Source: Symbiodinium natans (lineage: Eukaryota > Sar > Dinophyceae > Suessiales > Symbiodiniaceae). From it: a stretch of DNA of 64,000 nucleotides. The stretch lies in contig CAJNDS010002102.1 of assembly GCA_905221605.1 (NCBI GenBank), forward strand, positions 1,169,147 through 1,233,146. Direction: 5' to 3'. Position numbers and translations under genes: made by a program. The notes under the pieces are model-generated. The model did no database searches. It was not told the DNA's origin and saw only the letters and a program-made list of their open reading frames with translations. Below are positions 34,729 through 45,849 of this stretch, in pieces. Every line of letters begins with the position of its first letter. Position 1 is the first letter of the stretch.

Positions 34729-37348
34729 TCAGCGCCGAGCCTCCTCGAGCTGCTTGCGGAGGCGATCCACTTCGTCCTCGATGGGACTTGGTGACTTAGG
34801 GTCTATCGGGCGCAGTATCTGCACAAGCGCGTCACAGATGTTCAGGCACTGCAGGGGTTTCGGGTTTAGGGTTTCGACTCTCACAACTGGCGGCTAGCGC
34901 ACGCGCAGGCAAGGCTCCAGAAGTTTCAGGCAATGAGAAACACAACACGTTGGTCATGACTGACGAACTACTAGAGTTTCTGACGTCGGCGAATATCTCC
35001 TCTTAAACTCTCACCAAACCACAGGCAGGATTACGAACAGTACACTACGATCACATCCACCCACACAGTCGACCCGTGGAAAGCAGATGTCCCTCATCAC
35101 CTGGGTTCAGCCGAGAGAGGGTTTAAGGTTTAGGTAGCAGGTTCACTTCGGATCGTTCTGGGCCTGGTCTTCGGCGAGCGCCGCCTCCTGCTGCTTGGCC
35201 CAGCCGCTCAATGACTCCTGGACATCCACTCCGGCTTGCTCGTACCTTGTGGTATCGTCAAGGAAGGAAACTAAAACATTGCTGAGAGAGAGGTGCCCCG
35301 TGGAAAACGGGAGTCGGTGCAGAGCTGGCAAGCCAAGCTGCTCCTTGTTCCACTCGTCGAAGGCCTTCTCGGCCTCCTTCACGGTCTCGAAGACGCCCAG
35401 GAGGTACTTGTTGCCGAAGGAGTCGATCGCCTCGGACTTGTAGAGCTTCTCCGCAGTACCCCAGTTGTGCTTGAACCTGGCGTTCAAGATGCGGGAGTTG
35501 CTTTTAACATTTCACCTTCTCTGAGAATTGAAAAGATGGCCAGTTGCTAAGGCTCCCGCTCACCCTCGAGGACGGCAGGGATCTTGGCCAAGTCGGCGAG
35601 CATCTCCTCGTCCAGAGGCGGCATCGGCGTGTCGGAGTACTTGGGCATGACCTTGAAGATCTCCTTGACGATGTCCGCCTGGCTAACAACACAACAACGA
35701 CACAGCTGCAACACTCAGCTCTATTCCCACTGCGCGCGCTCCCAGCCTTCGTCTTGCCGGCCACTTTCTTCTGGGAGCGGAAGAAGGCCTTCAGGTCCTC
35801 CACCTTCTTCTCGTTGGCCTCCCGGGCCTCGTAGTACGGCCCGATGAGATCGGTCGCCGTCTTCAGGAACTCCTCCGGCGCAGTCCTGGTGTTGAACTCC
35901 TTGACCTCCGCCTCGGAATGGTTCGCCTTGTAGTCCTCGATCTCCTGTGCCGCACCCATGCAGTCGTCTACGCGACTCATATCGTGTCATGTAGCTTTGG
36001 CACTCTCCGCATTATGCAAACTGCAGTGCGAAATCTGAGAGCGGGTAATTTGAGCAAACCTGAACACTATAGTCACGAGCCCAGAAACTATAACCAACGT
36101 CTACACTGTCTACACGCACATGTGCACATCTGGCGGAAGCAAGCGGGCTCCTGCGCCAGCGCCAAAGCCTTCTGGGCGAGGCGCTCGTGCAAGACCCGGG
36201 GGAACCTCACCTTGAAGTCGTCCGAGGGCGGGTTCTCCTTCAGCATCTTGTCGATCTCACCCTTCAGCTCTTTCGGGGCGCTGCTGGCGCTGTTGGCCTT
36301 GGAGATGAAGTCGTGGACCTTCTCCGCGGTGTCCTTGGAGAACTTGTAGGCGTCCTCAAAGGGGGCGCTGTCGGAGACCTCCTTGTCCTCGGCCTCGGCC
36401 ACGCGCGCCTTCATGGACGCGTACATCCAGCGGCGGTCGGCGTCGCGGTCGATCTCCACGACGCGTCGCTTCAGTCCGAAGTCGTAGGAGACCAGGGCCG
36501 CCTTGTTCTTCAGAGCATCGTAGTCTGGAGTCCGCTGCTCCGCGTCCTGCATCAGGGGCACGGTAGTCTGGCGTCCTTTCTGTGATTGCTACAAGAACAT
36601 GCGGGAGATCCCGGGGCCTTCTTGTAGTCATCCTTCTCCTGAGCGCTTGACTCAACAGCAAGTTTTAGAAGATGGGGAAAGCCCAAGCACCGGTTCGTAA
36701 TTGAAAGATAAGGACTCTTTACATGCTGCAAGACAACGTGCATGATTCCGGAGCTTTCCTGGCTTTCCTGCACAAGAACTCACTGTGCGTCCGAGCGTCG
36801 TTGTCGAAGAACTTCTTGAGGACCTTGGCGAAGGACTGGATCTTCTCCTCTGGCAGGTCCTGGCTGAAGGTGTCGCTCTTGCGGAACTTCTTGTCGAACT
36901 CGTTCTGCGCCTGCTTCAGGATCAAAGCTTGCTCATCCTTGCTCAGGGAGTCCTTCCATGCGTAGAAGTCATCCTTGAAGCCTCGCATGGCCGTTCGGCT
37001 CTGCCGCGAAGACGCCGGCGCAGTGCCGGTCAGGAAGGAGGTCCTGAACACGCGATGTGCGTGCATGTCCAAACGGCCAACAGGTCATGGCAGCGTCGCG
37101 TGATGCAGCACTGTAAATGGGAGTTTACGAGAATAGGGGGACCCTTAATGGCCCTAAATATAGACCCCCAATAGTAGGATCCCCCTTATAATAAGGACCC
37201 CAGCAAGGTACCCGAAAATTCGGAAACCCCCAGATGGACTGGCTACCTTCTTGAGAATTTCCTTGCCGAGGTTCTGCGATCCCAGGTGCGAAACAAGGAG
37301 CCAGGATGAGGCTGCAAGGAGCAACGATGGCAACAGCCGCTGCGTCAT
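34729..37348 (-). CDS. Array copy 8: plastid-targeted helical protein
   Basis: Exons: 37275-37348, 36797-37043, 36618-36638, 36145-36546, 35747-35944, 35560-35678, 35342-35476, 35164-35245, 34729-34776; 441 residues (signal peptide one residue shorter, MTQRLLPS). Intron 1 starts GA (TCGCA|GAAC) where most copies have GC, and intron 8 starts GC (CAG|GCCC) where all others have GA. Both changes keep the protein frame. Intron 1 holds the element at 37123-37230 that also occurs in an intron of the coiled-coil gene near 49.7 kb. Confidence 0.85.
37123..37230. mobile_element. Intron-borne repeat element, copy A
   Basis: It runs from GTTTACGAGAATAGGGGGAC to GAAAATTCGGAAACCCC and occupies about half of intron 1 of array copy 8. 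The same order of motifs (GTTTAC, GGGGACCC, AGGATCCC, TTATA, AGGACCC, AGGTACCC, TTCGGA) recurs at 49639-49732 inside an intron of a different gene. Confidence 0.65.
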
Positions 37349-37550
37349 CCCTGAGCTCTAGGAAATCCGTCTTCAAGAATCTTCAACTCTCAGTCTGCTT
37401 ACCTGTTGGCTCCTTTTGGAGCTGCACAAAACTAACCACATTGAGAAACAGACATAGGAATATAATAAAAGCAAGAGAAAAAAAGCGCTGGCAGGAGACC
37501 GAGTGTGGCAGGGTACAGGAGAAATTCCGGGACAACTGCACGCGGTGCAA

Positions 37551-37571
37551 CTTGAGCCAAGACCTACATTA
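37551..37571 (-). other. Relic spliced leader upstream of copy 8
   Basis: CTTGAGCCAAGACCTACATT on plus. It keeps the CTTGAGCCAA end and part of the CTAC 5' portion of the leader. About 200 bases before the ATG. Confidence 0.6.
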
Positions 37572-37772
37572 AGCCCTGGCACTCTGACGAGCAACAGCAC
37601 CCGCTCGAAAACTCGTCTTGAAGTCCCACTCTCATGGCTTTTGGGGAGGGGCCGTCGGAGTGAGAAGGACATGTAAAGAGAGAACTGCAGGACCTCTTGC
37701 TCGCTCTCTCCCACCCTCGCTCGCGGGCCTGTTTTGCCGTCACTGGCTATACAGGTCAAAAACTCATCAAAT

Positions 37773-37784
37773 GCGCTCGAGCGC
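37773..37784. repeat. Array 3'-flank palindrome, unit 9
   Basis: Perfect GCGCTCGAGCGC, preceded by GGTCAAAAACTC and followed by GGTGAAGAACTGATGAGGCA. Confidence 0.8.
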
Positions 37785-38194
37785 TTGTGTCGGTGAAGAA
37801 CTGATGAGGCATGCAATGAATAAGTTTGCCAAGCGCTTGGCAGCTGCAACCTCCATTTTAGGTCGTTTATGAAATCCATGGTGTTTGCTGGTTGGCTATG
37901 TCAGACAAGGGTCCGGCAGCTTGTGTCCAAACGGCCGTGACTAGTGCAAAGCCCCATCGGAATGAACATATCTGAAAAAATTCCTGTGGAAGTTAGGGGC
38001 ATTACAGTCTCAGGCAGATTTAGTAACCATTTGTGGACCTTTAATCGAGACAACGATCACGGCCTTGCCAAGGGCTTCTCCAAAGGCGGAGGCGGTCTAC
38101 TCCGTCACCTGTGAAGGAGGCCTTACTTGGGGAGTCGAGTCTGGGTCTAGGTTTAAGGTTGTATTCGGCGGTCCTCGAAAGTAGTCGGCACTTC

Positions 38195-38228
<34 letters not shown>

Positions 38229-38490
38229 CGCCAACCTCAAATAAGGAATAGGATAAACACTTTGAGTGTGCATTCAGGGGACCCCTTTCCATCCTTTAAC
38301 TCTGGGGATGGCTTGTAATTTATACTTAAACGGAGGTCTTAGTAGAACTCAAAAACTCTTTCAAGCAAGCAACTAAGACGTCGTTAAGCTGCAAGTCTTG
38401 TCTTCAACAGCATAAGCACTCACATAACTCACATATCGCCGACGTTGACAATCAAGACCTGGCTTGGACCTGGTTTGGAATAGCCCGGCC

Positions 38491-40809
38491 TCAGCGGCGA
38501 GCCTCCTCAAGTTGCTTGCGGAGGCGGTCCACCTCGTCCTGGAGGGTCTTGTGTAGTCAGTGTAGTCTACGGTCGTGCGTGGGCATGCGCCGCGGTGGAT
38601 TGATTTCTATGCCAATGCTACGGTGCTAGAGTGCGTCTACTTGAGCTGTCACTGGTCACCCTTGCGCTAGAAACATGCTTGGGGCCAACTCCACGTCCCA
38701 GGGGGCAAGTCCCCGAAACAAGAAAGGAGGGTAAAATCTGCGCAGAAGAGGTGCGCCTGTGGCAAGAAGGGCAGGACAGAAAACCCTGGAGCGCGATGGA
38801 GCCTCCAAATCCCACAAAGACAAAGAGGGGTCCTGGTCTTCGGCGAGCGCCGCCTCCTGCTGCTTGGCCCATCCGCTCAATGACTCCTGCACGTCCACTC
38901 CGGCTTGCTCGTACCTTGTGGCATCGTCAAGGTCCATGGAAACTAAGACACTGCTGAGAGAAGGAGGCCGTGGAGAGCTGACAAGCCAAGTTGCTCCTTG
39001 TTCCACTCGTCGAAGGCCTTCTCGGCCTCCTTCACGGTCTCGAAGACGCCCAGGAGGTACTTGTTGCCGAAAGAGTCGATGGCCTCGGACTTGTAGAGCT
39101 TCTCCGCGGTACCCCAGTTGTGCTTGAACCTGGCGTCCAGGATGCCAGGAATTGCTTCAAGCAATTTAGCCTATGAACACACAACCAGTTGCTAAGGCTC
39201 CCACTCACCCTCGAGGACGGCAGGGATCTTGGCCAAGTCGGCGAGCATCTCCTCGTCCAGCGGCGGCATGGGCGTGTCGGAGTACTTGGGCATGACCTTG
39301 AAGATCTCCTTGACGATGTCCGCCTGGCAAAAAGCACAACAACGACACAGCTACAACGCTCAGCTCTATGCCCACCGCGCGCGCTCCCAGCCTTGGTCTT
39401 GCCGGCCACCTTCTTCTGGGAGCGGAAGAAGGCCTTCAGGTCCTCCACCTTCTTCTCGTTGGCCTCCCGGGCCTCGTAGTACGGCCCGATGAGATCGGTC
39501 GCCGTCTTCAGGAACTCCTCCGGCGCAGTCCTGGTGTTGAACTCCTTGACCTCCGCCTCGGAATGGTTCGCCTTGTAGTCCTCGATCTCCTGTGTTAATC
39601 CCACGCAGTCGTCTACGCGACTCATGTCATGTCATGTCACTTTGGCACTCTCCGCATTATGCAAACTGCAGCGCGAAATTTGACAGCGGGTAGTTTGTGA
39701 GCAAACCTGAACACTTATAGTCACGAGCCCAGAAGCTATAACCAACGTCGACACTGTCTACACGCACATGTGCACATCTGGCGGAAGCAAGCGGGCTCCT
39801 GCGCCAGCGCCAAAGCCTTCTGGGCGAGGCGCTCATGCAAGACCCGGGGGAACCTCACCTTGAAGTCGTCGGAGGGCGGGTTCTCCTTCAGCATCTTGTC
39901 GATCTCACCCTTCAGCTCTTTCGGGGCGCTGCTGGCGCTGTTGGCCTTGGAGATGAAGTCGTGGACCTTCTCCGCGGTGTCCTTGGAGAACTTGTAGGCG
40001 TCCTCAAAGGGGGCGCTGTCGGAGACCTCCTTGTCCTCGGCCTCGGCCACGCGCGCCTTCATGGACGCGTACATCCAGCGGCGGTCGGCGTCGCGGTCGA
40101 TCTCCACGACGCGTCGCTTCAGGCCGAAGTCGTAGGAGACCAGGGCCGCCTTGTTCTTCAGAGCATCGTAGTCGGGAGTCCGCTGCTCCGCGTCCTGCAT
40201 TCAGTGTCGTGACTACGGCATCCAGGCACATAAAGACTCCCGATCTTGACTAGACTCACTAGACGTGCCCGGAGCCTTCTTGTAGTCATCCTTTTCCTGA
40301 GCACTTGCTGCGTCAGAACAGAAACCATATCGCAACTCGATTGTGGTTGTTTGGAGGAACATGCGTGCGTTCCTGCACAAGAACTCACTGTGCGTCCGAG
40401 CGTCGTTGTCGAAGAACTTCTTGAGGACCTTGGCGAAGGACTGGATCTTCTCCTCTGGCAGGTCCTGGCTGAAGGTGTCGCTCTTGCGGAACTTCTTGTC
40501 GAACTCGTTCTGCGCCTGCTTCAGGATCAAAGCTTGCTCATCCTTGCTCAGGGAGTCCTTCCATGCGTAGAAGTCATCCTTGAAGCCTCGCATGGCCGTT
40601 CGGCTCTGCCGCGAAGACGCCGGCGCAGTGCCGGTCAGGAAGGAGGTCCTGAAGCAACTCGTATAATCCTATGAGTTAAACCTAGAGCCCAGAGCCAAGC
40701 AGAACTGGGCGTGCTTGAAGCCAAGTCTCTGCTGCGAGCCAAGGAGTGAGACAAGGAGCCAGGACGAGGCTGCAAGCAGCACAGCTGGCAAAAGCCGAGA
40801 CTGAGTCAT
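38491..40809 (-). CDS. Array copy 9: plastid-targeted helical protein
   Basis: Exons: 40733-40809, 40402-40648, 40276-40296, 39793-40194, 39392-39589, 39205-39323, 38995-39129, 38833-38914, 38491-38538; 442 residues. Intron 6 begins GT here (GGTGA|GTGGG) where the other nine copies have GC, a single-base change to the standard donor. The signal peptide reads MTQSRLLPAVLLAASSW. Intron 7 is the type shared with copies 5 and 8. Confidence 0.85.
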
Positions 40810-40985
40810 CCCTGACCTCCGCAAACCAACTCTCTTGCAGATTGTGCTGCCTTGAACAGACATCCGAAACCACTCTGAACTGGCACCGGTTTTGGGGATG
40901 TGGGTCTGCGTCGGATGCTTGGAAACCTTGAGTTATTCAAGCCAGGCAGCAGAAGAATGGGAGAAGATCAAAATCTTGCTGGACA

Positions 40986-41006
40986 CTCGAGCCAAAACCC
41001 TACACA
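40986..41006 (-). other. Relic spliced leader upstream of copy 9
   Basis: CTCGAGCCAAAACCCTACAC on plus, about 15 of 21 matches including the CTAC of the leader 5' half. About 180 bases before the ATG. Confidence 0.65.
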
Positions 41007-41684
41007 AGCCCAGTGCACGATCTGGGTGACCATGGATGGTGCTGTTTGGGGCATACAAGATCAAACAAGAAACCCTACAACAAAGGCTGCGTGAAGGCGG
41101 AAGTCGCTCCGTCCGAAAGCCTAACCTCTCAGTCTTGGCATTGGGTACAAGCAGAATCTGGGCCAGGCACAGAGAAACAGCTTTGCCAGGATCCACCTGC
41201 TCGAGCAGGCCGCCGTCGCGCTACCAGGAAACTGGGGGAGGGAGCGAAAACTTACGTACTGCAGAATGCTCTGAGCGATGACGTGCAGAACCTGCAGAAA
41301 CCGGGAAGCTGCCTAGGCTTGGTCGTGCTTTCGGCCTCACAACGTTACCCTGCAAACAGGAGGGTCGGTTCGATCGCCGTGAGCTATCAGGATCACACCT
41401 TGAATGCGGGTTGGGCAAGGAAAGTTGCCTCCTGCTTTGTTCTGGATCATCTGCTCAGTCAGTTCTCGTAGACTCGTAGAAGCTCACACTATAGCAAGGC
41501 TGGGAGCCGAGAATGTCCGCTTCAAGGTCTAAGCTTGGGGATGCCCCCGCAGTGACTTCTCGACATGATGAAAAGCCGGCGCAAGGCACAGAACTGCGTG
41601 GCAAATACCTAAAAATCAACAGAGGAAGAACCTTCAAGCTGAGTGCCGGCTGAGTCTCTCCCATCAGTTGTCAGCTCTTTCTGC

Positions 41685-41789
41685 ATGGCGAACGCCGGCA
41701 AGACAATCGCTGGAGTCGCTGGAGGCAGCGCAGGGGCACTAGTCACTATTGCCTGGCATTTAAAATTTACAAGCGGCGACCCTGCTTAG
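41685..41789 (+). CDS. Possible small Ala/Gly-rich hydrophobic protein
   Basis: ATG to TAG frame of 34 codons: MANAGKTIAGVAGGSAGALV followed by TIAWHLKFTSGDPA. The hydrophobic middle could span a membrane or be a signal anchor. It would be the only plus-strand gene in the window, which argues against it. It has no recognisable family. Confidence 0.2.
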   Translation: MANAGKTIAGVAGGSAGALVTIAWHLKFTSGDPA

Positions 41790-42053
41790 GCCGCCTGCAC
41801 GGGACTAACGGGGACTAATATTGAATCCGCGTGGGAACCCAGCGGCGGCGCTTGCTTCATCGCGTATTCCTCTTCTGCTGTGCATGAGGGGGCGCTCAAG
41901 GGCGCCCCCGCCCTTGCTCGCTGTTCCGATCTCTCGCTCTCTCCCTCCCTCTCTCACACTCTCTCTCCTTTCATCCGCTTCTTGTTTTTGTCCTAGCATC
42001 TCGTTTTGTCTTCGGAGGCGCTAAGGGGAATCGCTGTCTCTATCGTGTTTTCT

Positions 42054-42087
<34 letters not shown>
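42054..42087. repeat. GCTT tetranucleotide repeat
   Basis: About eight uninterrupted CTTG/GCTT units. Confidence 0.95.
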
Positions 42088-43600
42088 GTGCGTATGACCC
42101 CCTAAGGGGCCGCCCCATGGGGCACGCTCAACCGTGTTTTCTCTCTCTCTCTCTCTCTGCCTGCCTTCCGTTGTCACGTTGCATGCAGGATTCAAACACG
42201 CTCGACAATGGCGGCCTTTTCTGTGAACCTCGCATCTTTCGAGGTCCAGGGTGAAACTGCAGGGCCATGCATCTTCCACTCCGTGTGACTCCGTGTGACA
42301 TGCACCTAAACACAGCAACAGCTTGGCGGCAGCAGAGATGTTGACATGGCTCTGCTCGTTTGCACTCCCGGAGCCTCCCCACTGCGAGGGTGGCTCGGGA
42401 CAGGCATCTGCAGAGGTTTCGGGGTCTTCCTCTTCCATGAAACTGCCCTTACAGGGGCCAGAAATCCTGAGCACCGTAGGGCCACTTTTCTAAACTCTAC
42501 TCTACAAAGCATCGGCGTTGACCCTGCAAATTAGTCCTCCGGTTGCAGTTTCTGGTCGAATCTGCCGGACGCAATCCCTTTCGCGAAGTCCTTGCGATGC
42601 AACACTCCCCTGCTAAGAGGCCTGGTGGATGCAACTGCACACACCCGCCATGGCTTTAGCTCCAGAAGATGAGTCAGCATGACATGAGCTGACATTGACG
42701 AAAGGATCTGCACAACACCACTTACATAAACGCACATGCTGCTTGGCCCAAAAAGAACTGCCGAAGCTGATTTCAACCAAGTTTCATGTAGACTGGCAAG
42801 ACGCAGCTGATAGCATGCCTGAGCATAATGGCCCATGGTCTCTGCTTTGTGCCGTCTGACGCCAAGCAGTCCGGGCTGGAGAGGGGTTGACTGGACGCCC
42901 TGCTCAAAGTCTACCACACACCGAAAAACCTTCCATGTGGGCAACTCCCTTGAAGTAGTCGGATCATTTTAGAGCCGCAATCATAGCCCTGATCCAAATT
43001 CAAGGGACTACCTCAGTGCCACAGGGGAGCCTTGCGCACACGACCCCAGGCGACGGAAGTCTCGGTGATGTAAACCTTCGCACCGAGATCTAAGGCCAAG
43101 GAAACATGTGCACACCATGCCACCATTTTTTTGCCAACCGTCTAGCAGACCCCCCATTTTGGGGTTTAGGGTTTAGGGTTTAATACTCTCAACATCAGCT
43201 TCTAAGTTCCCCGAAGCCACTATTCGTCCCTGAGGCGCCGTGAGGGACAGCGGCAATCGACACGGGGGTTAGCCTAAATCGCCCTAACCCCTAAACCCAA
43301 AACCTAAACTACCTAAAGCCCTTTGGAGGACCAAATTTGGCCCATAGTTTGGGTCATCACGGCCTTCTCCTCCTCGTGGGCTCTCAGGGCAAGGCTCCTC
43401 AGCTACGAAGCCGTGCATTAGCTAAGCGATACTGCAAAATAGAGTTCATAATAACGAGGATGCCTTACAAACAAGTTCAAGAAAGGTCTCCAAAAAAAGG
43501 GACCTGAACGTGTTAAATCTCGCCGCGGGCAGTCCGTGACATACATACAAATTACAAAGGCCAGAGAAAGATCATCAGAGTTCAGGGGATGACCTTGTTG

Positions 43601-43800
43601 ACCCTAAACCCTAAACCCTAAACCCTTAACCCTAAACCCTAAACCCTAAACCCTCAACCCGTCTGCTGCCGAGGCACTTTGACAAGTTCACCTCAGCTCG
43701 GCAACGAACGGTTCTGTGCCGATGCAGGGTGGCTACAAACCCTAAACCCTACTTTGGCACCTAGGGTTTAGGGTTTAGGGTTTAGGGTTTAGGTTTTTTT
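43601..43800. repeat. Inverted pair of telomere-type tracts
   Basis: CCCTAAA units at 43601-43660 and 43736-43751 face TTTAGGG units at 43762-43796. The arms could form a hairpin around about 75-100 bases of unique sequence. Confidence 0.8.
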
Positions 43801-44178
43801 TTTCCCACCCGTCTCGCTTGCGTTCAGGGTTTAGGGTTTATAGGGACATGCAGATCTCGGTACCTCCCAGGTGATACGGCAAGCGCTTGGGGGGCCCCCT
43901 TTCAGTGCCGCCAGGGGGCTTGCGCTTCGGAGTCGCGCCGCAACTGCTCCTTTTGGGTGTTGAGGGTATATGTAGTGGGTAAAACCGAACTCGCCAGCAG
44001 CCCCACCCACAGATATGTCCGAACCTCCCTGCACCGAGCAGCGCTACATTTGAGCCATTTCTGTACATGAGGATCCATCTTGGACCACTCTTGGCTAGTA
44101 GGGACTGGGGGAATAAGGTACCATATATAATCCCTTCACGGGTATATATATATATAGGGGCCCTATACAAGTCCCCAC

Positions 44179-44823
44179 CTCCTGTGCTGCCGCCTGTGCC
44201 AGAAAGGCGTCGATTTCCTCATCCGCGTCCGCCTCCAGGCCCTGAGTTCGAGAAGACAAGGCCTCCCCAATGCATGTGAACTGCGTACCCCGTAGACACC
44301 ATGATCTAAGATGTGATGCCGACAGGGTGTGCTCCCGGAGCCCAAGCAGGAGTGCTCATGATTCAAGAGCAAACCATCCCACGTTCCGCCCCCTAAACCC
44401 TCAACCCTACCAAGCCCTACACACTTCCCACCACCTCCCATGTCTTGGGGGTGCGGCTGGGATTTGCTCCTTCAAGCGCTGCGCCTGGCAGCATGGCAGG
44501 GTGGGTGTGAAGGCAGGTATGGATTTGCAGTCTGAGGAGGTCCCACTTCAAGACAAGAGCGATGTCAACATTCTTCTCCGCAAACATATCTAAGTACTTC
44601 TTGAGTGATTTTCTCAGAAGGTCAGTAGGCTGCACATCATTTGTGGCTCAATCCTTCATCGAGCTTCATTCAGGATCCTAGGCAAGCACCCTGCACCAGC
44701 AGTAGGGACTATTGCAAGACTTTGATTCTGAACGCCCAACAATCACTGGGCAGAACAAGTCCATGCCTCCGCCACGGCAGCTGCTGCGGCAGCCTCTTCT
44801 GCGCGAGCGGCGTCCACGGAAGC
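44179..44823 (-). CDS. Partial gene of helical, Ala/Glu-rich protein
   Basis: Two exons are well defined. 44767-44823 (19 codons, ASVDAARAEEAAAAAAVAE) lies between GAGAG|G and a GC donor. 44179-44262 (28 codons, starting ALSSRTQGLEADADEEIDAF) lies between GGGAG|G and the GT donor GAG|GTGGGG. Both are phase 0. An additional frame near 44530-44635 (LLRKSLKKYLDMFAEKNVD) may be coding but lacks clear boundaries. No start, stop or domain found. Confidence 0.5.
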
Positions 44824-45849
44824 CTCTCGGGATCCGATGAGTTGGAAAAGGCCTTTTGAAACTAGGGAAAGTTGAGCATCTCCACAACTCCGCTTGATGT
44901 TTTGCGGAGGGGTTGTCGATTCGTGAGATTTGCGAGGGGCTACTGCAGCTTTCGCTTCAGCGCCAATTCGGCAATGTGGCACTGCGTATGAAGCACAGTG
45001 CCTCGTGGGTAGCGAAGACAACCTTTTCGGACTCCTCTTGGCACCTCAGAGGACGCCGATAAGATGTGTTGCCAGCTTGCATGGCGAAAAATGCAGATCT
45101 CTATGGAGCTACTAGCCCGTCCTGCTGCAGACAGCCCCTGCTCGATGCTGGCACCACATACACGCCAGTACTTGCCGCTGAATGCCCCGGTAGGGTTTAG
45201 GGTTTAGGGCGCGTCTCTACTACAGTATAGAAGGAGAGAGGAGCTCGCGGGCATGTCTTTTGTCCTCGGCGGAGGCAGGTCAAAAACCTTATACTGCGCT
45301 TGAGCGCCTGGATCGGTGAAAAACTGGTGAGATACCTACATGGGGTTGTTCAGAATCAGGGTCCCAGTTCGGGGACCTTACAGTAAGAACTGCCATTACA
45401 CAACCTGTATATAATGAAGAACCCTGACATAGGACAGCCCCACATGGCGGCACGACATATCATTCAATGTGTCGGTCTCGAGACCGTTGGTCTGTCTCCC
45501 ATGCGGCTGTAATCGTCCAAGCAAATTAGTCAAGCAAATTATAGCTGCTGACAGGTCTGAGTGATTCATAACCATAAACCGCAATCATCTTTTCTATTGT
45601 GGCATTCTCATGGGCTTTTTTGGCAGTGTCTTGAAGAATTCCAACGGCCCTATGTTGTTAGCAGCCCGACCCCAAACCCCTAAACCCACAAAAGGCACAA
45701 GCCTTAGAAGGCCCTCCTGCAGGTAAATCGAGACTGCAGACTACTATGACCATTCGAGCCTTCCTTATATTGCCCTGCAGAGACAGGGACTTACGTATAC
45801 TCACAGCCGCACAGACCTATAGGTGGACCTCCATGGCGGCTGTGCCGCC
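44824..45849. other. Spacer right of the Ala-rich gene, left of copy 10
   Basis: No supported gene. It contains a short TTTAGGG tract near 45190-45210, the unit 10 palindromic element, and its companion GGTCTCGAGACCGTTGGTCT near 45474. Confidence 0.45.
45296..45307. repeat. Array 3'-flank palindrome variant, unit 10
   Basis: GCGCTTGAGCGC, one change, preceded by GGTCAAAAACC and followed by GGTGAAAAACTGGTGAGA. It lies about 540 bases past the copy 10 stop, so copy 10 kept its 3' flank although it is displaced from copy 9. Confidence 0.75.

Larger units (their letters stand above)
37349..38490. other. Spacer between copies 8 and 9
   Basis: No supported gene. Contains a relic leader (37551-37571), a palindromic element (37773-37784) and a poly-G run near 38205-38228. 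Confidence 0.5.
40810..44178. other. Wide gap right of copy 9
   Basis: Mostly without supported genes. It holds the copy 9 relic leader, C/T-rich low-complexity DNA (41930-41975, 42141-42160), a GCTT run (42054-42087), a possible small frame at 41685-41789, a possible exon at 42731-42944 on minus (PTWKVFRCVVDFEQGVQ..., followed by GTAAGTGG), and several CCCTAAA/TTTAGGG tracts from 43161 to 43800. The usual inter-copy distance is about 1 kb, so several kilobases of unrelated DNA separate copies 9 and 10. Confidence 0.45.

Noticed and set aside
37773-37830. CTGATGA in the palindromic element as a hammerhead ribozyme core
   Set aside because: The other copies read CTGGCAT, CTGGTGA, CTCATGA and CTGATAA at this place and none has the matching GAAA and cleavage-site parts.
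42741-42762. CTTGGCCCAAAAAGAACTG as another leader relic
   Set aside because: No start codon or gene follows at a suitable distance, and it falls inside a possible exon; probably chance.
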